Shown here: positions 44,501-56,500 of the stretch, piece after piece
Layout: every line of letters starts with the position of its first letter
Position numbering within the stretch: position 1 is the first letter of the stretch
Assembly: GCF_014529535.1 (NCBI RefSeq)
Contig: NW_023503608.1
Span: 9,722,501 to 9,786,500, forward strand
Length of the DNA stretch: 64,000 nt
From: Bradysia coprophila
Lineage: Eukaryota; Arthropoda; Insecta; Diptera; Sciaridae
Reading direction: 5' to 3'
Notes under the pieces: generated by a model
Database searches by the model: none
What the model was told of the DNA's origin: nothing
Seen by the model: only the letters and a program-made list of their open reading frames with translations
Position numbers and translations under genes: made by a program

Positions 44501-47500
44501 TGAGTTTGACTGAGCGAAAGTGTTTTCGGGGTCGAGGCAACCCTTTTTTGTTTAACATTAATTGACAAAAGCAAGTCATCTCGATACATTTTTGAAATTG
44601 TTCAGACAACGATGAAAAAACATTGTTGTATAGGAGTGTCTCTTTGTTTTTAAACAACGTACATGACTCTAGGTAAAAAATCGATCTACGGTATGCCTCT
44701 CAAGTCTTTTTTTATTTTATTTATACCACCAACTTAGTTTTGACACAATACAGTACTTCACGTCAGCTTCATAAATAAAACCCAAGGTTTTAGGAGCACA
44801 ACTTTTAGGGTTGGAAATGACTCGTTTTTGTCAATTATTTTTTAAATTTACCGTTAACATTGCCTACTGCCGGCAAAACAAAATTTTGTCGCGACCCCAC
44901 AAACACTTTTTTCAACCTCAACGCGATTACTACGACAAAACAAGTAAAACGTCAACAGAAAATGCCAAATAAACTTACCTAAAAGAGGGTGAATGGACAA
45001 TTTCGATTGAAGGTCTTTCACAATATGCATATATGCCACTAAAGAAGTTGTAAACTGGTTTATTTTGCATTTTTTAGTCAGCTCTCACATATTTCAAAAT
45101 TTGCAAGAAATGGGGTCCCACCACATATTTCACATGCTAAATCATAATTTTTTTAAATTGAATATGGAGTGTTTGGTATCGTTTGAAAGCTGAGAGTCGT
45201 AGCATTGTAGGCGTAATCTTATGGTGTCTGAGTCGATTTTGCTGGTTGTAGTATTCGACAAAGTTCGCCGAGGGTGGAAAATTTCAATATTTTAGCCGAA
45301 TTCGAGACCGGAATCATTGTTGAAAATCTAAAAACTTGTTTTCTTTCGTTTTTGAGGCACTCTGAGCCTACCCAAAATTTACGATAAAAAGTTTGGTAAT
45401 GAGATGCTAAACGATAATGGCGAAGAAAAAATATTGTTGTGAACAAATTTAAAAAAAATATTTAACTTTAACCTCAAATTTAAAGCTTCGTTTTTAAGAA
45501 AAGTTGGAAAAACTGCAAGAAAATCGGAAAATTCTGGAAAATTTTTCGTAGAAAAACTTTGATCTTTTAGCTTTCATTTGAGTACCCACTCAATGTTGTA
45601 CGCTCATTCGTCGCTTCACAATAATTCATAGAAGAAGCCTCTGCATTTGAAGGGCTGAAAGGGGGGGGGGAAGTATGGAAGGGATTTTTGTGCTACACTT
45701 CCAAAACTTCATTTTTTTACATCCCAAACAATATCCAATCACTGGTTTGTCTCTACCCGATCTGTAAATGTTCGGCCTTTTTTTGGTCCTTATTAACTAC
45801 ACTACGAGAATATGATAGAATAGGTTTTGTATTGTATGAATATAGTCTAAAGGGCAGAAACTGAAATGTTCGGCTATACATAGTTGCCGCGTCTCAAAAA
45901 AAATTCTTCGTTCTTTTTTTTGGAAGATAGACTGCGTCAAGTCCTCCGCTATCGCTCCGGACATGATTGATAGATAGATAGATAGAAACATACAGAGTAA
46001 GCTGAAAGATTTTGATTGTTTGGAAAAAGCCAATTTGGTGTATTTAGTATGAAAAGTGACCAATTTCAAAACGATGTATCTCCGGTAATTTTAAACCTAC
46101 ACAGTCGAGTAATAGCTCGTTTTGTTCGTATTTAAAGCGAGAATGTTATGAAATAGGTTTTGTGATGATATAGACCAAAGGGTAAAAACTGAGATGTTCG
46201 GCTATACATAGTTGACGCGTCTCAAAAAAATTTCTTCGTTATTTTTTTGGGAGTTAGACTGCGTCAAGTCCTCCGCTATCGCTCCGGACATGATGTGATC
46301 CGTTATAAGTCTACATAAGCCGAGCCCATGATCGATCAACTGATAGATGTTGAAAAATCGTATGGCATATCAACTATTACCTTTGACTTGAATTCCTTTC
46401 GGAATAATGAGGAGAGTGATGAACACATTACATTTATTTCAATTATTACTCGAAATATATTAATCGAAATGATATCAGATGAGAAATCAACCGTATCAAA
46501 TTTTCAAGCAATTTTATTAATTTAAGAACTCATAACGAACTTAAAATGTCCATAATTGTTTCTTCAATTACACGTTTATAACAAAGAAGAATTGCTTAAG
46601 TTGTCATAGCACTTGCAAGTGTGGACATTGCATGCTTTTAACTGTTGTATACACTGAATGTGACACGTAGCTCTTCGAACTCCATCGCAACCACTGGTAG
46701 CTGTGGCGGCTATCGAGAAACTACTCTCGTTGTCGTAGCATTTGCAGGTATGAACATTGCATGCCTTTAACTGCTGTATACACTGAATATGACACGTCGC
46801 TCTTCGAACTCCATCACAACCCCCAGTAACTACGGGATGAATCTTAAATAAAAGTAACGACAAATTTAGATGCTGGGACAATATATGTGCAATAAATGCA
46901 TAACATTACCCCTAAAGTGGTGACTACGGAGAAAGAAAAGATGGTAACAAACAGTACAATTAACAATGTCTGATTCATTTTTGCTTCCCGTAAACCGTTC
47001 TGATGGTATCAATACCAAATTTTGACTGATCTAAATGTTCAAGAAAAATGTAAATATATTCAATTCAACACAATCGTCAATAACAGCTTCTTCTAGTTCA
47101 CTGTCGATATCAAACTCAAAACAATATTTCTTGTGCAAAACTTTGTTATCACACTTTCTTCGCTGTTTGATCTTTGAACTGCAGCACGATCTTAAGAACA
47201 TTATTTATTATCTAAAAAAGTTCCCCTTAATAGCGGCTTACAGGTTCATATGGGATTGAGATAGTGTAATTCATTTATTAGGTAATATTAGGTCCTCAGT
47301 TGTTAGTAGATTTGGTGAAATGCGACGAACGACGTGTATAAAGCTGTTAAAGGCATGCAATGTCCACAACATCATGTTGACTCCTGATTAATGTGTTTTT
47401 ATATTCTGAAACGTATACTAGGACTAACGAAGTTGTAGATCTTACATCAACGACTTAGCGATATTTTAAACAAAAGTAGTAAACAATTTTATAGTTCTAT

Positions 47501-50500
47501 GATGCGTTTGTCACTTCTAAAAAATTTGATTGATTCAAAATATCATTGCCGAAATAAACAAAATTAATTAAACACAAATAAATTCTGCGAAAAGTGGTGA
47601 CGCCAATAGTCATCAGGAATCGTCAAAATAATGAGCGAAAACGAAGTCGAGGATAGCAAGTGGAGGACAAAAACTGGCAGACAAACTGTATACACTTACA
47701 GAAAAGTACAACGCAACAAATATTCTGATTTGGGTGGTGCCGTATTTTGTCTAAAAAATGAAAGCTTAGATTCTTTATTTCAGTATTTCGTTCTCTCTGG
47801 GCCAAAAATTTAAAATCCCAGATTTTCATTTGGTTAACAAAATTTATGTGGAAATAATTACAAACCAGGATAACTCCCAAATCTCAAATCATGTTGAATT
47901 TCACTTTCCCGCGAGTGTAAATCCAAAACCTACATTTTTCAAAAGAGTTGGAAAATTTTTGTAAAAAGTTAATCACCGTGTGAGTGCTTTCGCTTTTATT
48001 TCAAGTTGTAGCGGAAAGAAAGCACCAAAACAAACATTATTCAACCATGCCAAATGCACCAAAAACCGACTCGAAATGGAAGAGAATTTTATTTTTCTTC
48101 AAAATTAGATAATCTGATTTCTGCTTTTTCTGTTCATAAAATCTGATACATTATAAACAAACAAATGGTACTGTTACGAGAAGATTATCCATTCTTGTCT
48201 CTTGAAAGAAATTAAAAATAAATTTACTTGACTACATAATTGCGAACTATCTTGCCTTTGTTTATTATTAATACCAGCACTTCTTCGTCTTAAGCGTTCA
48301 CTTATACTTCTGTTATATTAAATTTCTTAAACAGCGACTACTTGAAGATATAAAGAAGTATTTTATATACAACAGGAGTTGAACTCGTGCTCATTAGAGG
48401 ATTATTCCAATTAAATATCAAAATTTCGTTTCATTAAAATTACGGTGAAAAGTATCAGGTATCAGGATGATGAATGACGTTTTAAAATTTTGTATTTGCG
48501 TATATGATCTCAATATTCTTAATTGATAAGCAAAATACTGACGATCCAAATAATTTCACGTACAAAATTACACGAGATTTCATGAGATAGGTTTCATAAT
48601 TAAATCTCTTACCTATCACATAAACTATTACGAATTTCGTAATTTTCCGTGCAAAATTGGATTCGCAATCAAAATTACGATTACGAATGATGACGATTCC
48701 GACTTTGTATGGAAAATTAAGAAATACGTAGTAAATTGGTAGCTCCAACAATATTTTTCATTTTAATTCTCCATTTATACAAAGAGAAAACGAAAATTTC
48801 CGGTAAACAGTGACCATCGGGTACTTTGGTGACCCGCGCTCATGTGAATTTAGTTTTCTTTGTACAGCAAACTGTTGTATAATGTAGCCCAAGGTCTTAG
48901 AAGCATTTATCATTTATCACACGCATCCAACCAACCACAAACTCGGCTGCTTCATAAAAGTAAACCAAAATGGTATTTTATGTAAGGAGTAAAGTCGGAA
49001 AATTATCATTGGAAAGCTGAGGTATCGAGAAACTCTGTACATTAAATTTAAGGTAAAAAAATGAAAATGGTCGGCAACCGGTCGAAATTTCTTTGGAGTA
49101 CTGACATTTTAGAAATTGCCCTGTCAATTATTGTCAATAGACCCTTCAGCCCAAGTTTTTATACTTTTCGGAAGTAGACTCCGTATGCCTTCACGTGGAT
49201 CCCTCAACCACCAGGTTCGTTGATGCGCACAGGCGTCACTGGTCAGAGAAACACTTTTCTTAATACAGTCACTGGAGCTAGTACAACAAACGGTCCGACA
49301 TATTTGATATCTTGTGTGATCGGCCTTGTCTAGCACTACAAGCCACTAAAATTTGGTAATCAGGGTGAAAAAATTTCCACCTTAGAGAACGACTAGAGGC
49401 ATAACCACCGATTTTTCAAACAGCTCTGCCGCGAGAACGACTAGAGGCATAATATACTTCGTTGAACTCGTAATGAAGCAAGGATTTCGTGGGTACTATA
49501 CACTTCAAAAGTCCGGATGGCACGGCTAGCCGATTGTTTGAAGGTTTCGGGATTTCACTCTTAAGTTCTTAGAATTCTTTGAAATTCCTCAAATTTCAAG
49601 ATTTGAAAGAATTGTTTAAAATTTTTAAGAATTTGAGAATGAAGTTTCGAATAATAAAAGCCCTGATAGTAAAGTTAAAGACGGTTAATAAACGGTTATA
49701 AATCAAACACGCAACACTTGAAATTGAAATTAAAAAATTCAAGAAGGAACCGATTATAATCGTATCGTTTACTTATCGTTTACAAAAGATCAATAATTGT
49801 GTTAAGTTGATGTTTCTACTTCAAATCTGTAATGTAATATTCTAAGAAATAGCGAAGCTCACTTGATCTACAAAATATTTCGGCAATTTTATAATCTCAT
49901 CACATTACTTAATAACATGCAAATAATGCCGATCTGAAGCCATTATTTGTAAAAATCTAAGATGTCTGAAATTTGAGCATGCAGTGGAAAGGATAGATTG
50001 TTTCTCACAAAAGTCTACGCATAATCTTTTTTAATGGTTTTCCTTCCATAAATTCTTATCTACCGCTTGTCGGGTTAAAATTCTTTGCCAAAATAAAAAC
50101 ACATAAAGGATGTTTAATATTGTCGTATATTTGATATGTTGCCAACATTTATAGGGTGGTTGGAACTGATTTGATTTTAGTACCAAGAACATATTAGAAT
50201 ATAGTCTCTGGCTCAAGTCAGTTTATCAGTTTTTACTGACAGAAGTTTTGTGTTTGTACGGAGTGGAAAATTTCCCAGTTTTATACTTTTTCAGAATAAT
50301 TCTTTCTACACTACATCTGAGGCTACATTAAGGCGAAAAGTTGTAAAGGTGAGCCACCCTACTCTACGCTGCATGACACATTTTTACAAATGTTTTCGTG
50401 GCGTTCACCATGGGTTTAAACACACCAACGATTATCAGACACAAAAAAAAGTTGTATACTGAATGAACATACTCTGGACAATATTTCTCGCTTGTTATGT

Positions 50501-53500
50501 ATGTTGTTAAAAACAAGATTGGTCAAAACATTTCAGAACGAAACCTTTTCTTTAACACCATAATTTCACTTATGGCTATCCCTTCGTACTTCTCTTCTTC
50601 AATGTGATATTAAATTCAATCACATGACAAATTGTATTTGTTTTTATTGATTTCTTTTCGATGGCATTAATGCTTTCACAGCAGAATGTAGGGTCCAATT
50701 TAGTTTGCAGAATCTACCAAATGCCCTCCAGTGTTATATCCAAGATAACCATATCCGGAATCAAATAAGAACTAACTCTTGTTTGTGAATTTGTTGGTAT
50801 TTTTCTTCTACTGAAATTGAAAATGAAGTTTTCCTTCTGGTTCTATATGGCCAAAATCAACAAAGAAGATATTAAGTGGTTGTGTGGCTTTTGGGTTGCA
50901 GACCACATTTATTCCTTGAGCATTTATATTACATCTTTAAACATCTCACAGCATCGGCTCTAATACCGATATATTCCAGTTACGGCCGATGTTACAGTTC
51001 ATTTTTAGGAATTTGTATCAATTTAGAATTTGGAGTTAATGGGATGGAGTTAATCCCTTCGAAAATTACTCTAATTTTCACAGGCTGCTGAAGCGGGAAA
51101 TTTGGAAGATTTTATTCGTTTGTTTCAAAGTAACAACAACCGCCTATCAGTTCAGGATGCTAAGGGTAGAACGGCCGCGCATCAAGCAGCTGCACGAAAT
51201 CGAGTTAATATTTTGCAATTCGTTAAGGAGCAACACGGAAGTGCGTAAAATAGTTTAAAATGGTGCGACCGCATATTGTAACTAAAATGTTTTCTGCTAT
51301 CAGATTTGGATGCACAAGATCTGGCTGGCAATACTCCTTTGCATTTGGCTGTAGAAAATGACTCCTTAGAAGCCTTGGAATACTTGCTTTCGGTGTAAGA
51401 ATTTCTCAGATCTTCGTATGATTTTGCCTGATCACTTTCTTCTGTAGTTCCGTCAACACAGGCCTCCTGAATGAAAAGAAACAAGCACCGGTCCACTTGG
51501 CAACCGAATTGAACAAAGTGAATGCTCTCAAGGTTATGGGACAGTACCGGAAAATCATCGATATACAAAAAGGTGGTGAACATGGACGAACCGGTAAATT
51601 TATGCTAGCAGCGTATTAATAACAACTGTGTTTAGATTTTCTTTTCTCACACTTTTTTTTCCATCTATAGCATTGCATTTAGCTGCGATTTATGATCATG
51701 AGGAGTGTGCTCGCATTCTGGTAGGTTTGGTAAAGTCATTTTTTGGTTTTTTCATGGCACATTTTTATTCGAAAAAAATTCTTTAAGATTTTTAGTTGAA
51801 TAAGATTGGCTAATTTTGATCAATCATCCAATCATCTCAATCATCGTCGTTTTGAACACTTATTGTAAATGAAGAGCTTGCATTAGATGAACCCTTCACT
51901 GAAATTATTATGTGCGGCATGATTAACATGCTGATTATGTGTTATCGACAACGTCATAATTGAAATTATATTTGAAATAATAATGGAAGTAATAGATTTT
52001 GCATCCTATTAAGCGATACTTTAAACGAAAGAAGTAATGGAACTCACGATTGTATCCCACTAAAATTGATGTCATGTGTGGAAGTTCGAGTCTTGTTATC
52101 CAATATTATTAGCAAATCTGTTACTACTTTTGATCGAAGTATTTTCGGCAGAATGTAACAACATCTCCTACTTCATTAGATTTAACATACATTTTACAAT
52201 GAAAAGCCTGTAATAGCCAGAGCTCAACTCTTATTTTTGTCATCGCTGTCGATAACAGATGACATAGTCGACCGTAAGAGGTTACTTGAAAATTCCTTTA
52301 CATGTTCCCATTTTTCCATTTTATTATTAAAAATGTTCAAATTCTAAAACAAGTAATGCTATGTTTGTATGAGACTAATATCTAACCAGCTGACGATAGT
52401 ATTTATCCTTACCCGCACTGTCCAATGGGAAGTCATTCATTAATTGATGATATTTGCGATAGTTCCATTTTGGTGTGACTATGCGAGTAAATTAACATAT
52501 ACGTAATTGCTTGGACATTTCTATTTTACCTTCTCACTTTTCCCTCGTCAAATTAAAAATGCACAATCAAGGACAATACTAGATCCCTGAGCAAGCGAAT
52601 TTGTTAGCAAAATGTGTGCACTCATATACATTCTTGCATTTAAAAACGAGTACAAAAGAGATTCTTCGAAACAGATTACAGAATTTGGAGCTTGTCCACG
52701 GAAACCTTGCAACAACGGATATTATCCAATTCATGAAGCCGCAAAAAATGCCAGCTCGAAGACGATGGAAGTTTTCTTTCAGGTACATATGGTCCCTGTG
52801 ACCACAGGTTGCTGGTTCATCTTCATAAAACAAATCTTTATCAACATTTTCTTGTAGTGGGGTGAATCTAGGGGATGTACGCGAGAGGAAATGATTTCAT
52901 TCTATGATTCTGAAGGTAATGTACCTTTGCATTCGGCTGTCCACGGAGGTGATATCAAGGCAGTAGAACTATGCATAAATTCGGGAGCCAAGATATCAAC
53001 ACAGCAGCATGATTTGTCAACACCCGTTCATCTGGCTTGTGCTCAAGGTGCCCTTGATATAGTCAAGCTTATGTTTAACATGCAACCCATAGAAAAGAAA
53101 GTTTGCCTAGCTTGTGTAGACGCACAGAAAATGACACCGTTACACTGTGCATCGATGTTTGACCATCCCGATATTTGTGAATATTTAGTCGCCGAAGGGG
53201 CTGACATCAATACTTTGGACAAAGAACGTCGGTCACCATTACTTCTGGCTGCCTCACGTGGCGGCTGGAAAACGGTGCATCTGCTAATTCGGATGGGTGC
53301 AAATATTGCCATTAAGGATGTGAATTCTAGAAACGTTCTTCATCTGGTTATCATGAACGGCGGCCGGTTAGATGAATTTGCCTCTGAAGTTTCCAAAGCT
53401 CAGTCAAAATCGTTGTTGCTGCAGTTGTTGAACGAAAAAGATCACACAGGATGCTCGCCACTGCACTATGCCAGCCGAGAAGGTCATATAAGATCGTTGG

Positions 53501-56500
53501 AAAATTTGATTCGACTTGGAGCGTGTATCAATTTGAAAAACAACAACAATGAGAGTCCGCTGCATTTCGCTGCTAGATATGGCAGATTCAACACCGTACG
53601 GCAATTGTTGGACTCGGAGAAGGGAACGTTTATTATAAACGAGAGCGATGGCGAAGGACTTACCCCACTGCACATATCTTCTCAACAAGGACATGCTAGG
53701 GTCAGTCATTTTTCTCTTACATATTTAGAATTGACTGCCACGACGGCACTTGTCTGTTGAATTAAAAAAAACCTCTTCAGACAAGAAAGACTGCCTTCCG
53801 CTAACGTTCCCGAATTTCAGGTGGTACAGCTACTTCTAAATAGAGGAGCGTTGCTGCACAGAGATCACAACGGACGGAATCCCCTGCATTTAGCTGCAAT
53901 GTCTGGATACACTCAAACCATAGAACTTCTGCATTCTGTTCACTCTCATTTACTAGATCAAGTTGACAAAGACGGGGTAAAAAGAAAACGAATTAATAAA
54001 CCGAGTTTGACGAACTAGTTTGATTTCATGATGAATCATCGCACATTTTCAGAACACTCCACTCCATCTCGCTACAATGGAAAACCGACCAAGTGCTATT
54101 TCCTTACTGCTCTCAATGAGCTGTAAACTCACTTACAACTACACCGATATGAGTGCTATCGATTATGCCATTCATTACAAGTATCAGGAAGCCGCTCTGG
54201 CAATGGTAACGCATGACACGCGAGCGGATGAAGTGATGGCTTTACGCTCTGATAAACATCCATGCGTTACATTGGCTCTGATCTCATCAATGCCTAGAGT
54301 TTTCGAAGCTGTGCAGGACAAGTGTATCACAAAAGCGAATTGTAAGAAGGACTCTAAGAGCTTTTACGTAAGTATTACGGTCAATGTTTCCGAATTCGTC
54401 GTAGACCGTCACCTGTAGTTTACAGTGCGAATTGATTCAATTTTTTCTTTCACAAAACCGTCGTGTCGGATCTTAGATAAATTATTCGTTCTCCTGTTTA
54501 CAATGTCCAACTATGTATGCAGATGTTGACGAAAAAACTGGGGAGACATTACAGATAACAAAACCGATACCCCTACCCGCGTTAAACGTAAGAAGATTCT
54601 CTCTTCATTCGGTTGATATTCAATTTTGTTTGTATTTTAATGGTGTGGAACGTTTGTTTTTGAATCTATTTGCTCCTCAAAATTATGCATCCGGAATTGG
54701 AAATTATGTTGCTTCTTAACCATTTGGAAACAGCTGGTCATTGGTTATGGATAACGACGATAAAATGAACGATAACTTCAGGCTTATCCCTTTACAATGA
54801 AACGTATTTAGGAACTTGGTGATCAAACACTAGGCTTCAAAAGAAACGTCCGATTTAGTCTGGATGGTTAAGACGATACGCGTACCGTTTATGAAAGGAT
54901 AATTTATGATTTCAGAAAGTTTGAATAGTTGGTGGTTTAAGAAGTCTGAAGTACATGAGAATTGGTTTTTATTAAAGATGTATTTTAGGAGAAGTAGTGG
55001 ACAATACCACAAGAAATATATATGTGTTGTGTAAGACAACCTTTCCATGAATGGAGCCCTTTCCTAATACTTTACACACTGAACCACCGATAAATCTAGT
55101 GATTATTGTTATTTAGCTATGGACTCTGGATGGTTTGCCTCCTTCACAATTTCTTTACTGTTCTAAAGAGTTTACATATTTTAGGCCAATTGATAGGCCT
55201 AGCCGCTAGATCAAATTTGGTGTAAAGATTACTGGGAATCAGCTACTTTCGATACAAATAACGAAGTGAGATTGTTATTCGAGTTTGATGCCATATTTCC
55301 AATACCAACCGAAGGTCGAATTTAGCAAGACAACGTTTCGTTACATTCGAATTCATATATATTGGCGCCTATCTGAAATATTTTCTTCTAAGTCTAAATG
55401 CCCTATGCGCCCTTTGGTAGCCAGTCCAGGGCTAGACTAGTAGATGTTTAAGTTTGCGTTGCAAAGCAACTTCGAGTAAATTCTAGTGATATGGAGTTCG
55501 TTTATGAACCATGAGAAAACCCCTTGTTAGTGTACTTGAAGCATCGGCTTCTGTAGAAAATTTCTACTAGAAATCGCTTGTGAGACAAAATGTATTTACG
55601 ACTTTCGATAATGTTATAGTCGAAAATTGACAATGGATCAAGACTAGATACTCACAGTTGCCCCAGAACTCATTTCTTAAAGTTACAATTACATGTCAGA
55701 GAATATTGGATACTTATTCCTTTCCTACTTTTCATTTGCTTCAAATTTCAAAGTTCAATATCTCTGTTAAGTTATCTTCATTGCAACGGTTTTATACTGT
55801 CCCATATCAACTAATACCTGATCATCCGCAGTGTATTCGTGCATTTTTCTTTTGTTTGTTGATGTAACTATGATTTTTGATTTTTTAGATGAAATATTCT
55901 TTTCGAGCTTATCAAAAATCACCACAAGACATTCGTTTGGTCCAGAAAAAAATGAACGACCCAAATTGGAGACCAAAACCATTGCATGTTGTGAATGTGA
56001 GTTTGAATATTAGAATATAGCCATCAGTCATGTAGGAGCATTATTCTATCTTTTCTGTCGTCGCAGATAATAGTACGTTTCTCTTGACGACATCTCTTTC
56101 TCTGTTGCTTCTTGCACAATTTTAATCCTATATTTGTCTTCAATGCACGATTATTGTTGGGAATTTTATGTCGTTGATGTTAGACTTAAGTAAATCTGAC
56201 GAGATTTTTTCATGAATTTTATTTTTTATTATTTAGGCCATGGTAAGCCATGGAAGAGTCGAACTTCTAGCCCATCCATTAAGTCAGAAATATTTGCAAA
56301 TGAAGTGGAATAGCTACGGAAAATATTTTCATGTGACCAATTTGTTCATTTATAGCGTGTTTTTAATGTTTGTGACATTGTACTCATCACAATTAATGAG
56401 CAATGTCATTGACGAGAATCCGAAATTAGGAAATGGGACAGAGGTACTAAAGACACATCAATTTCAAATGACCAAATGATTACAAACAGAGTTCGTTGCA

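Noticed and set aside
47631-47813. 60-residue plus-strand frame with plausible codon use (MSENEVEDSKWRTKTG..)
   Set aside because: No family recognised, no flanking splice sites; could be a transposon remnant but support is too thin.
52891-53760. ATG at 52891 as a separate ankyrin protein start
   Set aside because: The exon opens in frame at 52858 after a good acceptor and continues the TRPA1 chain; the ATG is internal.
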